NCBI RefSeq assembly: GCF_000197735.1
Contig: NC_014550.1
Location: 3,720,001-3,784,000, forward strand
DNA length: 64,000 nt
Direction: 5' to 3'
Origin: Glutamicibacter arilaitensis Re117
Lineage (GTDB): Bacteria; Actinomycetota; Actinomycetes; Actinomycetales; Micrococcaceae
Of the stretch, positions 1-9,071 are shown piece after piece (position 1 is the stretch's first letter; each line of letters starts with the position of its first letter). Below the pieces are notes generated by a model. That model saw only the letters and a program-made list of their open reading frames with translations. It did not search any database and was not told the origin of the DNA. A program made the position numbers and the translations under genes.

Positions 1-316
1 GCAGGTTGCCCAGATGCTCGGCAAGGGACTGCCCGAAGACGTCTACGTCCAGGTCGAACAGGTTCGAGCTGCGCGCGTTTTCGGCGTACTGCCCGGCGAC
101 CTGGCCGATGACATCCAACTCCATGCCCGCTGCCTGAGCTGCTTGTTCAGGCGAGAACGCTGGAACCTGGTTGGCTACCCAAGCAGTGAAATCATGGCGA
201 AGGGCATCAACCTGCGCTTCAGCTTGGATGCGGAAAACGCTGCGTCCACGCGCCGCTGCCTTGGCAGGGTTGCCTGCGCCTGAGTTCTTTTTTCCTTGAC
301 GCTTTTTGCTGGCCAT
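1..316 (-). CDS. Hypothetical protein, N-terminal part (runs off the left edge)
   Basis: An open frame reads on the minus strand from an ATG at 316 to the window edge, giving about 105 residues with no stop. The N-terminus is very basic (MASKKRQGKKNSGAG), followed by a helical-looking stretch (ALRHDFTAWVANQVPAFSPEQ) and an acidic segment. The Lys-rich start and the AL..xFxxW spacing weakly recall the N-termini of the two pRiA4b ORF-3-like proteins in this window (ending at 5558 and 23890). It could be a third, truncated-in-view relative, but that is only an impression. No known family is recognised from the visible part. Confidence 0.55.
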   Translation of the reverse strand, partial: MASKKRQGKKNSGAGNPAKAAARGRSVFRIQAEAQVDALRHDFTAWVANQVPAFSPEQAAQAAGMELDVIGQVAGQYAENARSSNLFDLDVDVFGQSLAEHLGNL

Positions 317-719
317 GAGCCGTCCTTTGATTCCGAAATTGATCGCTGGCTTAAAGCCTACGGTGCACCGCGAAGAGCCGACGAATAGCGCGATGCGACT
401 CACCTGCCGGCATGCAGTTGCAGTTAACCACGCCAAACTGAAGACCTTTTGTTCTTCGAGCTGTTCAATTGCTGTTTTCTTGTCTGCTTTCATTGAAAAA
501 TGGCTTGAAATCCGACAAGATGAACACCAAAGAGACATGTAGCCTGCGACACATTACCTACGGCACTTTGGGAGGACTGCGCGGTGGCCTATTAATGAAC
601 TTGGATTTCCTAGTATTTTTGCCGGGGTCCAAATCATTGGCCACCAAAGCCCGGGATCAATGCGGCTTCCGAGCAGCGCAACCCCAGTCAACAGCTACTC
701 CGATATGAGGGAGAAAATA
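317..719. other. Intergenic region upstream of the ETF operon
   Basis: About 400 bases lie between the divergent gene ending the left edge and etfB. It presumably holds promoters for both. The stretch near 600-625 is locally AT-richer (ttggatttcctagtattttt) and could contain the etf promoter, but no convincing -35/-10 pair can be assigned. No RNA gene or credible coding region was seen. Confidence 0.4.
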
Positions 720-1496
720 ATGAAGATCGCGGTCCTGATCAAGGAAGTCCCCGACACCGGAGAGGACCGGCTCCTGAATCTGGAGACCGGCCTGGCTGAT
801 CGAGCGGCTACGGAAGTGGTGCTCGATGAAATCAGCGAGCGCACCTTGGAAGTAGCACTCAAGCACGCTGATGCGAATCCAGATACGGAGATCACCGTAT
901 TGACCATGGGACCGGGTTCGGCCCAAGCCACTTTGCGCAAGGGCCTGGCCATGGGCGCTTCCAGCGCGGTGCACATCAGCGATGAAGAATTGCTTGGCGC
1001 CGATCTGGTGCTGACCGCCGAGGTTCTGGCTGCAGCCTTGCGCCGCGGCAACTACGACCTGATTCTTACCGGCAACATGTCCACAGATGGTTCGGCAGGC
1101 GTACTGCCGGTAATGCTGGCAGAGCTGCTGGATCTTCCCGCGGCGACTTCCCTGTCCTCGGTAGAAATTTCCGACGGCACGATCAGCGGTTCACGCGAAC
1201 TCGAAGGCGCCAGCACCAAGGTCAGTGCTCCGCTGCCGGCGATTGCTTCGATTGCCGAGGCGCTGCCGGACGCGCGCTTCCCTAATTTCAAGGGCATTAT
1301 GGCGGCCAAGAAGAAGCCGATTGAAACTTTGTCGCTGGCGGACTTGGGTGTTGAGCCTCTGCCTGCTGATACCGCGCGTTCCATCATGGTTTCGGTGGCG
1401 CAGCGCCCGGCGCGCACCGCCGGAACGGTCGTGACCGATGACGGCGAGGCCGGGAACGCACTGGCCGAATTCCTGATCAAGAACAACCTGGCGTGA
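720..1496 (+). CDS. etfB: Electron transfer flavoprotein beta subunit
   Basis: EtfB is the AMP-binding subunit of the soluble ETF heterodimer, which passes electrons from acyl-CoA and other flavin dehydrogenases to the membrane. The start is the ATG at 720 behind a GAGGGAGAA ribosome site; an in-frame upstream ATG at 660 has no such site. The protein begins MKIAVLIKEVPDTGEDR, a typical EtfB N-terminus, and is about 258 residues, the usual length. Conserved family stretches include TVLTMGPGSAQATLRKGLAMGA and LILTGNMSTDGSAGVLP. Its stop overlaps a possible GTG start of etfA, so the two subunits are translationally coupled or nearly so. Confidence 0.95.
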   Translation: MKIAVLIKEVPDTGEDRLLNLETGLADRAATEVVLDEISERTLEVALKHADANPDTEITVLTMGPGSAQATLRKGLAMGASSAVHISDEELLGADLVLTAEVLAAALRRGNYDLILTGNMSTDGSAGVLPVMLAELLDLPAATSLSSVEISDGTISGSRELEGASTKVSAPLPAIASIAEALPDARFPNFKGIMAAKKKPIETLSLADLGVEPLPADTARSIMVSVAQRPARTAGTVVTDDGEAGNALAEFLIKNNLA

Positions 1497-1510
1497 GCGG
1501 AAAGACGACC

Positions 1511-2491
1511 ATGACTACTTTTGCTACTGACTCAATTCTTGTCTTCCTCGAAACCACGGCAGCCGGCACGCTGGCGAAGAACCACGCCGAACTCCTAGGT
1601 GCCGCAGCTGGCGTCGGCACGCCGGTCGCGCTGGTCACCGGCTCTTCGGACGCGCTGGAAGCACTCGCCGCCCAAGCTAGCGAGGCAGGGGCCGCCCAGG
1701 TCCTGACCGCCGCCGTGGATTCCCCGGTGCAAACCGCACCGCTGGCGGATGCGCTTCAGGCCGCTTTCGCGCAGGTTCAGCCACAGGCCGTTTTGCTGGG
1801 CCACTCGCTGACCTCCCGCGAAGTGGCAGCACGCTTTGCGGTGCGCAGCAAACTGGCATTGAGCGTCGACGCGCTCGAAGTTTCACGCGATGATCAAGGC
1901 ATCATCGCCACCCACTCGATCTACGGCGGAGCCTACTCAACGCACAGCGCCCCGACTTTCGGAGCACCGGTAATCACCGTGCGCGTGGGAAGCATCGAGG
2001 AACGCGCCGAAGCCCAGCCGGCGAACAGCACCGCGCTTGAGGTTGCGCCAAGCGGCAAGCCAGAGGTCGAAGTCAAGGAACTTGTAGCCGCCCAGACGAC
2101 TTCGACGCGCCCCGAGCTGCGTTCGGCTACCCACGTGGTTTCCGGAGGCCGCGGCCTGGGCAGCGCCGAGCAGTTCGATCTGGTCCACCAGCTGGCTGAC
2201 GCATTGGGTGCGGCCGTGGGTGCTTCGCGTGCCGCAGTGGATGCCGGCTACATCGAGCATGCCGCCCAGGTGGGGCAGACCGGTGTTGCAGTTTCCCCGC
2301 AGCTCTACGTTGCTCTGGGCATCTCCGGGGCAATCCAGCACAAGGCCGGCATGCAAACCGCCAAGACCATCGTCGCGATCAACAAGGACGCGGATGCCCC
2401 GATCTTCGAGATCGCCGACTTCGGCGTGGTTGGAGACGTCTTCAAGGTTGTGCCGCAGCTGATCTCCGCACTGGAAGCACGCAAGGCCTAA
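1511..2491 (+). CDS. etfA: Electron transfer flavoprotein alpha subunit
   Basis: EtfA is the FAD-binding partner of EtfB. The C-terminal half carries the FAD-domain signature: [33 protein letters not shown], and [17 protein letters not shown]. The start chosen is ATG 1511 ([14 protein letters not shown]), with GGAAAG upstream; a GTG at 1493, overlapping the etfB stop, would add six residues (MSGKTT) and cannot be excluded. Length is about 326 residues, normal for bacterial EtfA. The next gene, a membrane b-type cytochrome, follows after 5 nt, suggesting a quinone-linked electron exit for this ETF. Confidence 0.95.
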   Translation: MTTFATDSILVFLETTAAGTLAKNHAELLGAAAGVGTPVALVTGSSDALEALAAQASEAGAAQVLTAAVDSPVQTAPLADALQAAFAQVQPQAVLLGHSLTSREVAARFAVRSKLALSVDALEVSRDDQGIIATHSIYGGAYSTHSAPTFGAPVITVRVGSIEERAEAQPANSTALEVAPSGKPEVEVKELVAAQTTSTRPELRSATHVVSGGRGLGSAEQFDLVHQLADALGAAVGASRAAVDAGYIEHAAQVGQTGVAVSPQLYVALGISGAIQHKAGMQTAKTIVAINKDADAPIFEIADFGVVGDVFKVVPQLISALEARKA

Positions 2492-2496
2492 TCACC

Positions 2497-4410
2497 ATGA
2501 GCGCACCCAATCAATCCATCCGCCAGGGGCTGCCCCGTGTAGCCGGTGGCGACCCGTGGCCACCGGCGGAACTCTTCGCTGCCGTAGCGGACACGGCCCT
2601 CCCGGCTGATCCTGTTGCCGATCACGCCGCCGAGCAGCCCGTACCTGAACAGGCAGCACCTAGCCAGGCACCTGCTAGTGCCGAACCAGAGCCAGCGGCA
2701 GTCCACGAAGCGCCGGCCCAAGCAGAGGTTGCCGAAGAAGCAGCAGCTCCGCTCCCGGGCGCCCGTACGCTTCGACAGGGCCTGCCGCGTGTTGCCGGCG
2801 GCTCTGCGTGGCCGCCTGCGTCAATTGCTGCTGCCAGCAGTGTTCCGGAAGCAGCGCCAAGTGCTGTTTCCGCGCCGGTTTCTGAACCGGTGCCTGAGCC
2901 GGTTATCGCAGCGTCCGCGACTCCCGTTGATTCGGCGAGCGCAGCACCAGAACCGGTGGTTGCCAGTGGCGATGCTCCAGTGGTTCGCCGTGGTCTTCCA
3001 CGAACTGTTGGAGCTGAAGCTTGGCCGCCGGCCTCGTTCATCGCGACTCCTGCCCTCTTGGTAGCTGCCCCGGCCGTGAAGGCAGCAGTAGCGCCAGCAG
3101 AGGCGGAACCAGCTGCGGAACCAGTTGCGGCCAAAACCGCCGCCACTGCCCCGGTGGAAAAACCAGCCCCCGTGGAAAAACCTGTGGAAAAGCCGGCAGA
3201 GCAGCCAGCGCCCGCCACAAAGGCGCCAGTTGCGGCCAAAACCGCCGCCACTGCCCCGGTGGAAAAACCAGCCCCCGTGGAAAAACCTGTGGAAAAGCCG
3301 GCAGAGCAGCCAGCGCCCGCCACAAAGGCGCCAGTTGCTTCGGCAACCGCAGCAGCCCCTGTCCGCACCCGGATGGGCACGCCGCAACCATCGGCTCCCG
3401 CAGCGGCAAATACTGCTTCGAAGGCCAAGCCTGCAACTGCCCCCTCCGCACAGGCGGCCCCATCGGCGGCAAAGACCAAGAAGGAACCGGTCAAGCATGG
3501 CCCGCTGACAACCAAGCAGTGGGTGCTGGCGGGAATCCTTGGCGCATTCTGCGCCTTGGGCATCGCCACCGCCGTAGTGCTCGTTGCCCGTGGCATCGCC
3601 GGCATCGATGCGGTCGAATCCTTCATGAAACGCTACCCAGGCGAATACCACCTGCCGGACTCGGCACCTATCGGGTTCCCGGCATGGCTGGCCTGGAACC
3701 ACTTCTTCAACGTCTTCCTCATGGTCCTGATCATTCGTTCGGGCTTGCTGGTCAGGCATCAGAAGAAACCGCCTGCCTACTGGTCCTCGAAGCGCAGCCC
3801 GAAGGTGAGCATCAACCTCTGGCTGCATCAGGGCCTTGACCTGCTGTGGGTCATCAATGGCCTGGTGTTCCTCGTGCTGCTGTTCGCCACCGGCCACTGG
3901 ATGCGCATCGTCCCAACCTCCTGGGAAGTCTTCCCGAACGCGATTTCCGCGGCGTTGCAATACCTGACGCTGGATTGGCCTACGGAAAATGGCTGGGTGA
4001 ACTACAACTCGCTGCAGCAGCTGGCCTACTTCACGACCGTGTTCATTGCGGCCCCATTGGCTGCGATTACCGGTGTCCGACTCAGCGCCTTCTGGCCAAA
4101 GAACATGCCTGCGCTGACCAAGAAGTACCCGATCGAGGTTGCCCGCGCACTGCACTTCCCGACCATGCTGTACTTCGTGCTGTTCATCCTCGTGCATGTG
4201 ATCTTGGTGTTCTCCACCGGGGCGTTGCGCAACCTGAACCACATGTACGCGGCGCAGGGTTCTACGGATCCGGCGCAATACGCGGACAACTGGGCTGGAT
4301 TGCTCTTCTTCGCGCTCTCGCTGCTGGTGATTGCCGGCGCTTGGTTCGCCTGCCGTCCGATGATCTTGGCTTCCATTGCCCGGCTCTTCGGCAAGGTCAG
4401 CGCGAGGTAG
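2497..4410 (+). CDS. Membrane b-type cytochrome (cytochrome b/b6 domain) with long repeat-rich N-terminus
   Basis: This 637-residue protein has two parts. Residues 1-335 are Ala/Pro/Glu-rich and look disordered. They contain three copies of an R(Q/R)GLPRxxG...WPPA motif (about residues 9-23, 93-108 and 164-179) and a perfect 35-residue tandem duplication (about 209-278). From about 337 the chain has some six hydrophobic helices with His residues placed as in diheme cytochrome b561/hydrogenase-type cytochromes (NHFFNVF, LWLHQGLDLLW, ALHFPTMLYFVLFILVHVI). It lies 5 nt after etfA, so it is probably co-transcribed and may carry electrons between ETF and the menaquinone pool. The partner role is inference; the cytochrome fold is well supported. 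Confidence 0.8.
   Translation: MSAPNQSIRQGLPRVAGGDPWPPAELFAAVADTALPADPVADHAAEQPVPEQAAPSQAPASAEPEPAAVHEAPAQAEVAEEAAAPLPGARTLRQGLPRVAGGSAWPPASIAAASSVPEAAPSAVSAPVSEPVPEPVIAASATPVDSASAAPEPVVASGDAPVVRRGLPRTVGAEAWPPASFIATPALLVAAPAVKAAVAPAEAEPAAEPVAAKTAATAPVEKPAPVEKPVEKPAEQPAPATKAPVAAKTAATAPVEKPAPVEKPVEKPAEQPAPATKAPVASATAAAPVRTRMGTPQPSAPAAANTASKAKPATAPSAQAAPSAAKTKKEPVKHGPLTTKQWVLAGILGAFCALGIATAVVLVARGIAGIDAVESFMKRYPGEYHLPDSAPIGFPAWLAWNHFFNVFLMVLIIRSGLLVRHQKKPPAYWSSKRSPKVSINLWLHQGLDLLWVINGLVFLVLLFATGHWMRIVPTSWEVFPNAISAALQYLTLDWPTENGWVNYNSLQQLAYFTTVFIAAPLAAITGVRLSAFWPKNMPALTKKYPIEVARALHFPTMLYFVLFILVHVILVFSTGALRNLNHMYAAQGSTDPAQYADNWAGLLFFALSLLVIAGAWFACRPMILASIARLFGKVSAR
3121..3330 (+). repeat. Perfect 105-bp tandem duplication inside the cytochrome gene
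   Basis: Bases 3121-3225 and 3226-3330 are identical, and the first 8 bases of a third copy (ccagttgc) follow. The unit encodes 35 residues rich in PVEKP and PAPATKA. Because 105 is divisible by three, the repeat number can change without shifting frame. The lack of any substitution between copies points to a recent slip or unequal exchange. Confidence 0.95.
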
Positions 4411-4512
4411 CAGCGCAGTTTTTGCCGCCTGCGCAAATTCGATCGCGCACGGAGCCCGTTCGCCAGTAAGGTCTAAGGCAAAGGCCGTACTGACGAATGG
4501 GGAACCCCGAAG

Positions 4513-5181
4513 ATGAGCCACCACCACGAACACGCGCAGGAAGTACTTGACGGCGTTGCCTTCTGGGAAAACCACTACGGCCAGTCCGAACGGGTCTGGT
4601 CCGGCAAGGTCAACCAGGTCCTGGAGAACATCGTTGCCCCGCTGGATCCGGGCACTTGTCTGGACATCGGCAGCGGTGAAGGCGGCGACGTCCTCTGGCT
4701 GGCCTCCCATGGTTGGAAAGCCACCGGCCTAGACATCTCGCCAACCGCAGTGAAGCGCGCCCAGGAAGAAGCCGCCAAGCATGGGCTGGACGCGGGACAG
4801 ACCCGCTTCATCGCCTCTGATCTGGCTGCGTGGAACACCGATGAAACCTTTGATCTGGTCACCTTGAGCTTCTTCCAGGCACCCTTCGCATTCCCGCGCG
4901 CAGACTTCCTGCGCAAGGCGGCCACCTTGGTAGCACCGGGCGGCCACTTGCTGGTCCTGTCCCATGCCGCCATGCCGTCCTTCGCAGACAAACCCGAACA
5001 CCAGATGCCTGCATTCCCCACCCCCGAAGAGGAACTGGAAGCGTTGGCCCTGGACCCGGAGCAGTGGGACGTGCTGTGTGCCGAAGTGCGCGAACGCACC
5101 ATCACCGGTCCGGACGGGAACCCGGCAACTTTAGAAGATGCGGTGGTCTTCGTGCAGCGCAAGGCGCCGTCCCTAGGCTAG
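4513..5181 (+). CDS. Class I SAM-dependent methyltransferase
   Basis: A 222-residue Rossmann-type methyltransferase. Motif I is CLDIGSGEGG (residues 49-58), an acidic ribose-binding residue follows in GLDISPTAV (D74), and FDLVTLSFFQAP and LRKAATLVAPGGHLLVLSH match motifs IV-VI. The N-terminus is His-rich (MSHHHEHAQEV). The layout resembles TehB/thiopurine-methyltransferase-like small-molecule enzymes. The substrate cannot be read from sequence. It stands alone, about 100 bases after the cytochrome gene. Confidence 0.85.
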   Translation: MSHHHEHAQEVLDGVAFWENHYGQSERVWSGKVNQVLENIVAPLDPGTCLDIGSGEGGDVLWLASHGWKATGLDISPTAVKRAQEEAAKHGLDAGQTRFIASDLAAWNTDETFDLVTLSFFQAPFAFPRADFLRKAATLVAPGGHLLVLSHAAMPSFADKPEHQMPAFPTPEEELEALALDPEQWDVLCAEVRERTITGPDGNPATLEDAVVFVQRKAPSLG

Positions 5182-5307
5182 CGCTGTAGAACTGACTGAA
5201 GCGCACTGAGGATTTCCTTACAGCTTCCTGAAAAGCTGGTCCTCCAGCTGTCGGGACGGAAGCGTCCTTGCTAGGTTGGCAGTCCGACCAACGAAAGGGA
5301 TGGATTG

Positions 5308-5460
5308 ATGAACGAGAAAAACCCTGAAGCTTTCTTGAACAAGAATGAAGCCGAAGAGCCCGATGTCATTTCCGACCCTGCATTGAATGATGAAGTCGGC
5401 CAGGACTGGACCGGCGAGGGCGGTGCAACGCCAAATGGTGCCGCACTAGATAACGAATAG
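5308..5460 (+). CDS. Small acidic protein (50 residues), unknown function
   Basis: ATG 5308 is preceded by AAAGGGA at a good distance and opens a 50-codon frame ending in TAG. The product starts MNEKNPEAFLNKNEAEEP and ends with a conserved-looking block: SDPALNDEVGQDWTGEGGAT. The same block, SDPALSDKIGYDWTDEGGAT, recurs at 23542-23694, showing that this short frame is real and under selection. In both places the small gene faces a pRiA4b ORF-3-like gene across a hairpin. No transmembrane segment or known domain is visible. Confidence 0.75.
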   Translation: MNEKNPEAFLNKNEAEEPDVISDPALNDEVGQDWTGEGGATPNGAALDNE

Positions 5461-5487
5461 GATCGCTGCCCAAACCTTCAAGATCTA

Positions 5488-5537
5488 GAACGCCGGTGGG
5501 TTAACGAGCATCCATGCTCGTTAACCCACCGGCGTTC
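5488..5537. terminator. 23-bp perfect hairpin, bidirectional terminator
   Basis: The arms 5488-5510 and 5515-5537 are perfect inverted repeats (arm begins gaacgccggtgggttaac) separated by a 4-base loop, tcca. It sits in the 97 bases between the convergent small acidic gene and the pRiA4b-like gene, the usual place for a shared terminator. No long U-tract follows on either strand. Confidence 0.8.
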
Positions 5538-5557
5538 TCTATGGCCTTGGCCCAGGC

Positions 5558-7348
5558 CTAGAACTCAAGATCCAGGTTCGCGTTGATTTCTTCCTTGCTG
5601 AAGTAAGCAGGGTCGATTTCCTCGCCATCATCAAGTCCGAAGTCCTCGCACCACTCCGCGACTTCCTCGTATTCAGGATCATCCGGGTCATTCAGAATTT
5701 CCAGCTTGGCTTCCCAGCCGCCGATTCCGCCACTGTCTTCCATTGGAGCCATGCGGCGCCCGCCGGTGCAGCGCGGCAGCTGACCGCCGTCAGCGTCCAG
5801 GATCTTCTCCACATCGATGCGGACTTCCCAGTTGTCTCCGAAATCATAAACGTAATCCAGGCGGTCTTTTTCCTTCTTCAACACCGAAGAAACCAAGGTT
5901 TCCGCTTCATTCTTCTGGTAGTCCATCTCGGCAATTGCCGGACCGTAGGTGGTCCCGCCGAAACCATTTTCGTAGAAGCTGTGCAGATGCCCGTCGTACC
6001 AGTCGAAGCTGGCCTGGATGATGTCATGCAGGTCGCCGAGGTTCAGGTCCATCGGAACCAGCACGCGGCGCCAGATGGGCGGCTTGGAGTCCTTGAGCGT
6101 CAGCTTCAGCTGCAGTACCTCACCGGTGTACGGTGTTTCGCGCTTCAGGCGCTTGGGCTCATCCACATCGTCCGGACCGAAGATCGCATCGAGCGTCTCA
6201 TCGTCGAGTTCGTCATCCTCCTCGAAGATGTCGTCGTCGACATCGGTAACCGCCAAGCGCACGATATTGGGCAGCGAGTACGCCTCACCGGATTCAAGCA
6301 AACCCAAAACGCGTAGCTCGTGCATTCGCACCTGGGCGGTTTTCCAAACTTCCGAAGACCACTGCTCATCACGCGGGGCAGCGGCATGCTGCGGATTGCC
6401 GTCCGCTGCTTCCACGATCCACAAGGCAGCCAAGCCCCAGGCTTCAAGGGCTGCCTGGTCATTTTCGCCAGGCTGCTCCAAAAGCATGTCCAGGCAGGCT
6501 TGGATGAAGTAGAAGTTCACATCGAAAGAATCCGCGTCTTCAGGCTCAAGAATGTCTTGGCTTCTCACACCGCGTTCCGGCGCTGCCTGCGGGTTCAGAG
6601 TTACGGCATTGACGGCCTCCAAGGCCTGGAGCACGAGCGCAACCGCCAGGCCCTTGCGCGTCTCTTCCAGCCCTGCGGGCAGGTCGTTCTCGACAGCTTT
6701 TGCGGCAGTTTCGACGAACTGGTCAATCGGCAGGCTGGTCCAGAGGCTGCTGCCACCGGCAAGCACCCAGGACAGGACCGCTCGACCCATCGTGCTGATC
6801 GGCATGGCGGTGATTTCGGCCAAGGCCGCTATCGAGGCTTCCTCTGAATCCAGAATCGCGTCAAGTTCATCGTCTGCTTCGACCTCGTCCTCACCAGCGA
6901 ACGGATCTTGGGCTTCCAGGGTCTTCTGGAACCAGTCCAGGCTTTCGAACTCGCGCTCCCACTGGTTGGTATCACGCAGGAACTCAACGTAGTCCACCCA
7001 CGCCATGTAGATCATGGTGCCAAGTTCATTAGAAGCGGCCTCGGGATTTTCGGTTTCTTCGAATTCAATCATCGAGTTAAGCACCGCGAGCAACTTCGGC
7101 GGATCAAAATCGGTGACCTTGTTCAGTCCGACTACTTCTGCGTAGACGCCCAGAGTCTCACGCACCGCAGCTAGCACCATTAACGCCAGTTCAGGGTCAT
7201 CGCGATATTCGGCGTACCACTGCACGAATTGCCCGGTCAGCGCATCCAACCCGCGTCCGACCTTGACGCGATCCATGGAGACTACGCCTTGTTGCAAGCG
7301 TGCAGGGTGCCCCTGCTTGGGCTTCTGCTTCTTCTTTTTCTTCGCCAC
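5558..7348 (-). CDS. Plasmid pRiA4b ORF-3 family protein
   Basis: A 596-residue protein starting at GTG 7348 behind AAGGAAAG. It begins with a Lys-rich tail (MAKKKKKQKPKQGHPAR), then an acidic helical region of about 380 residues. From about residue 405 comes the pRiA4b ORF-3 domain: LQLKLTLKDSKPPIWRRVLV, LHDIIQASFDW, YDFGDNWEVRIDVEK and PRCTGGRRMAPMEDSGG are its typical motifs. The family's biochemical role is not established. A paralogue of the same size and layout is at 23890-25656 inside the defence island, so the two form a within-genome pair. Confidence 0.85.
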   Translation of the reverse strand: MAKKKKKQKPKQGHPARLQQGVVSMDRVKVGRGLDALTGQFVQWYAEYRDDPELALMVLAAVRETLGVYAEVVGLNKVTDFDPPKLLAVLNSMIEFEETENPEAASNELGTMIYMAWVDYVEFLRDTNQWEREFESLDWFQKTLEAQDPFAGEDEVEADDELDAILDSEEASIAALAEITAMPISTMGRAVLSWVLAGGSSLWTSLPIDQFVETAAKAVENDLPAGLEETRKGLAVALVLQALEAVNAVTLNPQAAPERGVRSQDILEPEDADSFDVNFYFIQACLDMLLEQPGENDQAALEAWGLAALWIVEAADGNPQHAAAPRDEQWSSEVWKTAQVRMHELRVLGLLESGEAYSLPNIVRLAVTDVDDDIFEEDDELDDETLDAIFGPDDVDEPKRLKRETPYTGEVLQLKLTLKDSKPPIWRRVLVPMDLNLGDLHDIIQASFDWYDGHLHSFYENGFGGTTYGPAIAEMDYQKNEAETLVSSVLKKEKDRLDYVYDFGDNWEVRIDVEKILDADGGQLPRCTGGRRMAPMEDSGGIGGWEAKLEILNDPDDPEYEEVAEWCEDFGLDDGEEIDPAYFSKEEINANLDLEF

Positions 7349-7564
7349 TGGACTGCTTTCCTTGGTCGCTTGTCTTCTACTCCTAGGCTACGTGCCAGCT
7401 GGCTGCTGATGGAACAGGCCCCGCGCATGTTCGAAGAGTCGATCCCGGGCATTCCTTCCTACGGGAATCCGCGTCATCCACGGACATAAAAAACTTTTCC
7501 CCGTGGCACACATTGGCCCAAGACGCACGCACAAGGCTGGGCGCAAGGCAAGGAGAAGAATCCC

Positions 7565-8188
7565 ATGATCCACATATCAGATTCCGGTGAAGCGCCACTG
7601 CCCTTTGGCGACCTCACCTTCAAGTACGCCATGACCGACCTCCGTCACGGGCTTGGCGTGAAGGTTTTCGCTGACACCCGCGCGGAGCTGGTGGCCTACC
7701 TCATCACCGGCCGACCCATAGATGACGCTGAGCTGAGCGCAACCCAGTTGCTCCGCTTCGCGGAAATCACGGCGGTTCACTTGCAGGGAGAGTTCCTTGA
7801 CCAGCTGCTGGGCCCGGCCGATGAACTTCATCTCAGCAAACAGCTCGCTGCGGTTCTGGATGGACAGAACATCCCGCTGCAGCATTCTCTCTGGCCCGAT
7901 GACGCGCAGGGACCGATAGTTCCACTGAGCGCCAGCTTCGCGCCGCACACCGCGATTCCGGTCCCGGAAGGCGGCAACGTCATCTTGTTGGATCCAACAA
8001 ATGAAAAGACGCTTCTTGACAGCATGGAACAAGCCGGATTGATCGAAGTCGAAGTCGGCCAAGCACGTCTTGGTGGGAATACTGACTACGACTACACCTA
8101 TGAAGGTGATGTCTGGGGCAATCCGCTGATCGAGGGGCTGATTGATTGGAGCTGGCTGGATGACACCCAGTGGCTCGACGAGGAATAA
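7565..8188 (+). CDS. Hypothetical protein (207 residues)
   Basis: ATG 7565 follows a strong AAGGAGAAG ribosome site. The product is acidic, without signal peptide or membrane segments, and ends in a Trp/Asp-rich tail (IDWSWLDDTQWLDEE). No family is recognised. It is divergent from the pRiA4b-like gene, sharing a 216-bp intergenic region, and about 90 bases ahead of the DinB-fold gene. Confidence 0.7.
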   Translation: MIHISDSGEAPLPFGDLTFKYAMTDLRHGLGVKVFADTRAELVAYLITGRPIDDAELSATQLLRFAEITAVHLQGEFLDQLLGPADELHLSKQLAAVLDGQNIPLQHSLWPDDAQGPIVPLSASFAPHTAIPVPEGGNVILLDPTNEKTLLDSMEQAGLIEVEVGQARLGGNTDYDYTYEGDVWGNPLIEGLIDWSWLDDTQWLDEE

Positions 8189-8266
8189 CGCCAATGGGTT
8201 CGCATATGAATCAATTCCTATTCGATATGTATTGCGTAATCCTTATTCTTGAGGACTTCGCGTTGG

Positions 8267-8272
8267 TAGGGT
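8267..8272 (+). promoter_or_regulatory. -10 box placing the start of the DinB-fold gene at a leaderless position
   Basis: TAGGGT lies six bases before ATG 8279 and there is no purine-rich ribosome site. A transcript starting 6-7 bases after this box would begin at the start codon. The -35 is not clear. Confidence 0.45.
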
Positions 8273-8278
8273 GGCACC

Positions 8279-8977
8279 ATGATCAACACTGCCCGCTTGC
8301 ACTCGGACCTCTCACGACTCAGCCGCGAAACCGCGATGATGTCAGCGACGATCGAGACCCTGTCCACCGAGGAACTGGCCGCCGCTTCGCTGTGCGAGGG
8401 GTGGAGCCGGTCGCATGTCATCGCGCACCTGGCCTCGAACGGACGCACCCTGGTCAAGCTGATCGACTGGGCCACCACCGGTGAGCCGCAGCAGCTGTAT
8501 GCGTCGCGTGAAGCCCGCGATGCAGAGATCGACCAGCTGGCCGCGCTGCCGCGCGAAGAATTGGTCAAGGCCTTCAACGAGGCAGCCGCGTTCTTCGCCG
8601 AGCAGTGCGACCGGCTATCCGGTGACTTGGCCGTTGAAGAAGTGGACCTGCATGGCAAGGTCATCCCAGCGACCTCCATCGTTGCATTGCGCATTTCAGA
8701 GGTAGTCATCCACCACCACGACCTGGATACCGCTTGGACCATCGAGGAAGCCGATCCTGACTCCCAGGAGAACGCCGTCGAGGCCGCGGTGCGCACCATG
8801 CGCGCCAAGAACGCTCCGGGCATGACCATCAACAGCGAAGAAGGCGATGAGTGGATCATCGGCGACGGCGCATTGAAGGTGCGTTCGGACCGCGAAGGCC
8901 TGATTGAGTGGCTGGCCCGTGGACAGGCACGCCACATCGAAGCCGATGGCCCGATTCCCGAGCTTCCTGTCTGGTAA
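8279..8977 (+). CDS. Maleylpyruvate isomerase/DinB-fold family protein, probably mycothiol-dependent
   Basis: The 232-residue protein matches the actinobacterial TIGR03083-type family. It has a DinB-like four-helix bundle with CEGWSRSHVIAHLASNG (H46, H50) and EVVIHHHDLD (E141, H145-H147), which supply the putative metal ligands. Family members such as mycothiol-dependent maleylpyruvate isomerase use mycothiol as thiol cofactor. The C-terminal part (DGALKVRSDREGLIEWLARG) fits the SCP2-like extension. The substrate of this member is unknown. Confidence 0.8.
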   Translation: MINTARLHSDLSRLSRETAMMSATIETLSTEELAAASLCEGWSRSHVIAHLASNGRTLVKLIDWATTGEPQQLYASREARDAEIDQLAALPREELVKAFNEAAAFFAEQCDRLSGDLAVEEVDLHGKVIPATSIVALRISEVVIHHHDLDTAWTIEEADPDSQENAVEAAVRTMRAKNAPGMTINSEEGDEWIIGDGALKVRSDREGLIEWLARGQARHIEADGPIPELPVW

Positions 8978-9071
8978 ACCAGCGTCCAGCATGCGTGTCA
9001 GCATTCGTTGATACCTGGCGCAACGGGGAGAATGGAAGCGGTCTGCCTGTCGAAGTGAAAAGGAGCCGGCA

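Noticed and set aside
3121..3330. Tandem repeat as a CRISPR array
   Set aside because: The units are contiguous with no spacers and lie in frame within a coding region.
2821..4710. 629-codon open frame on the minus strand opposite the cytochrome
   Set aside because: It lies antisense to a gene with clear membrane helices, has no family likeness, and is explained by the third-position G+C bias of the true frame.
5271..5307. Alternative-sigma promoter upstream of the small acidic gene (TAGGTT at 5272)
   Set aside because: A -10-like box is present but no consistent -35 at the right distance, so not listed as a feature.
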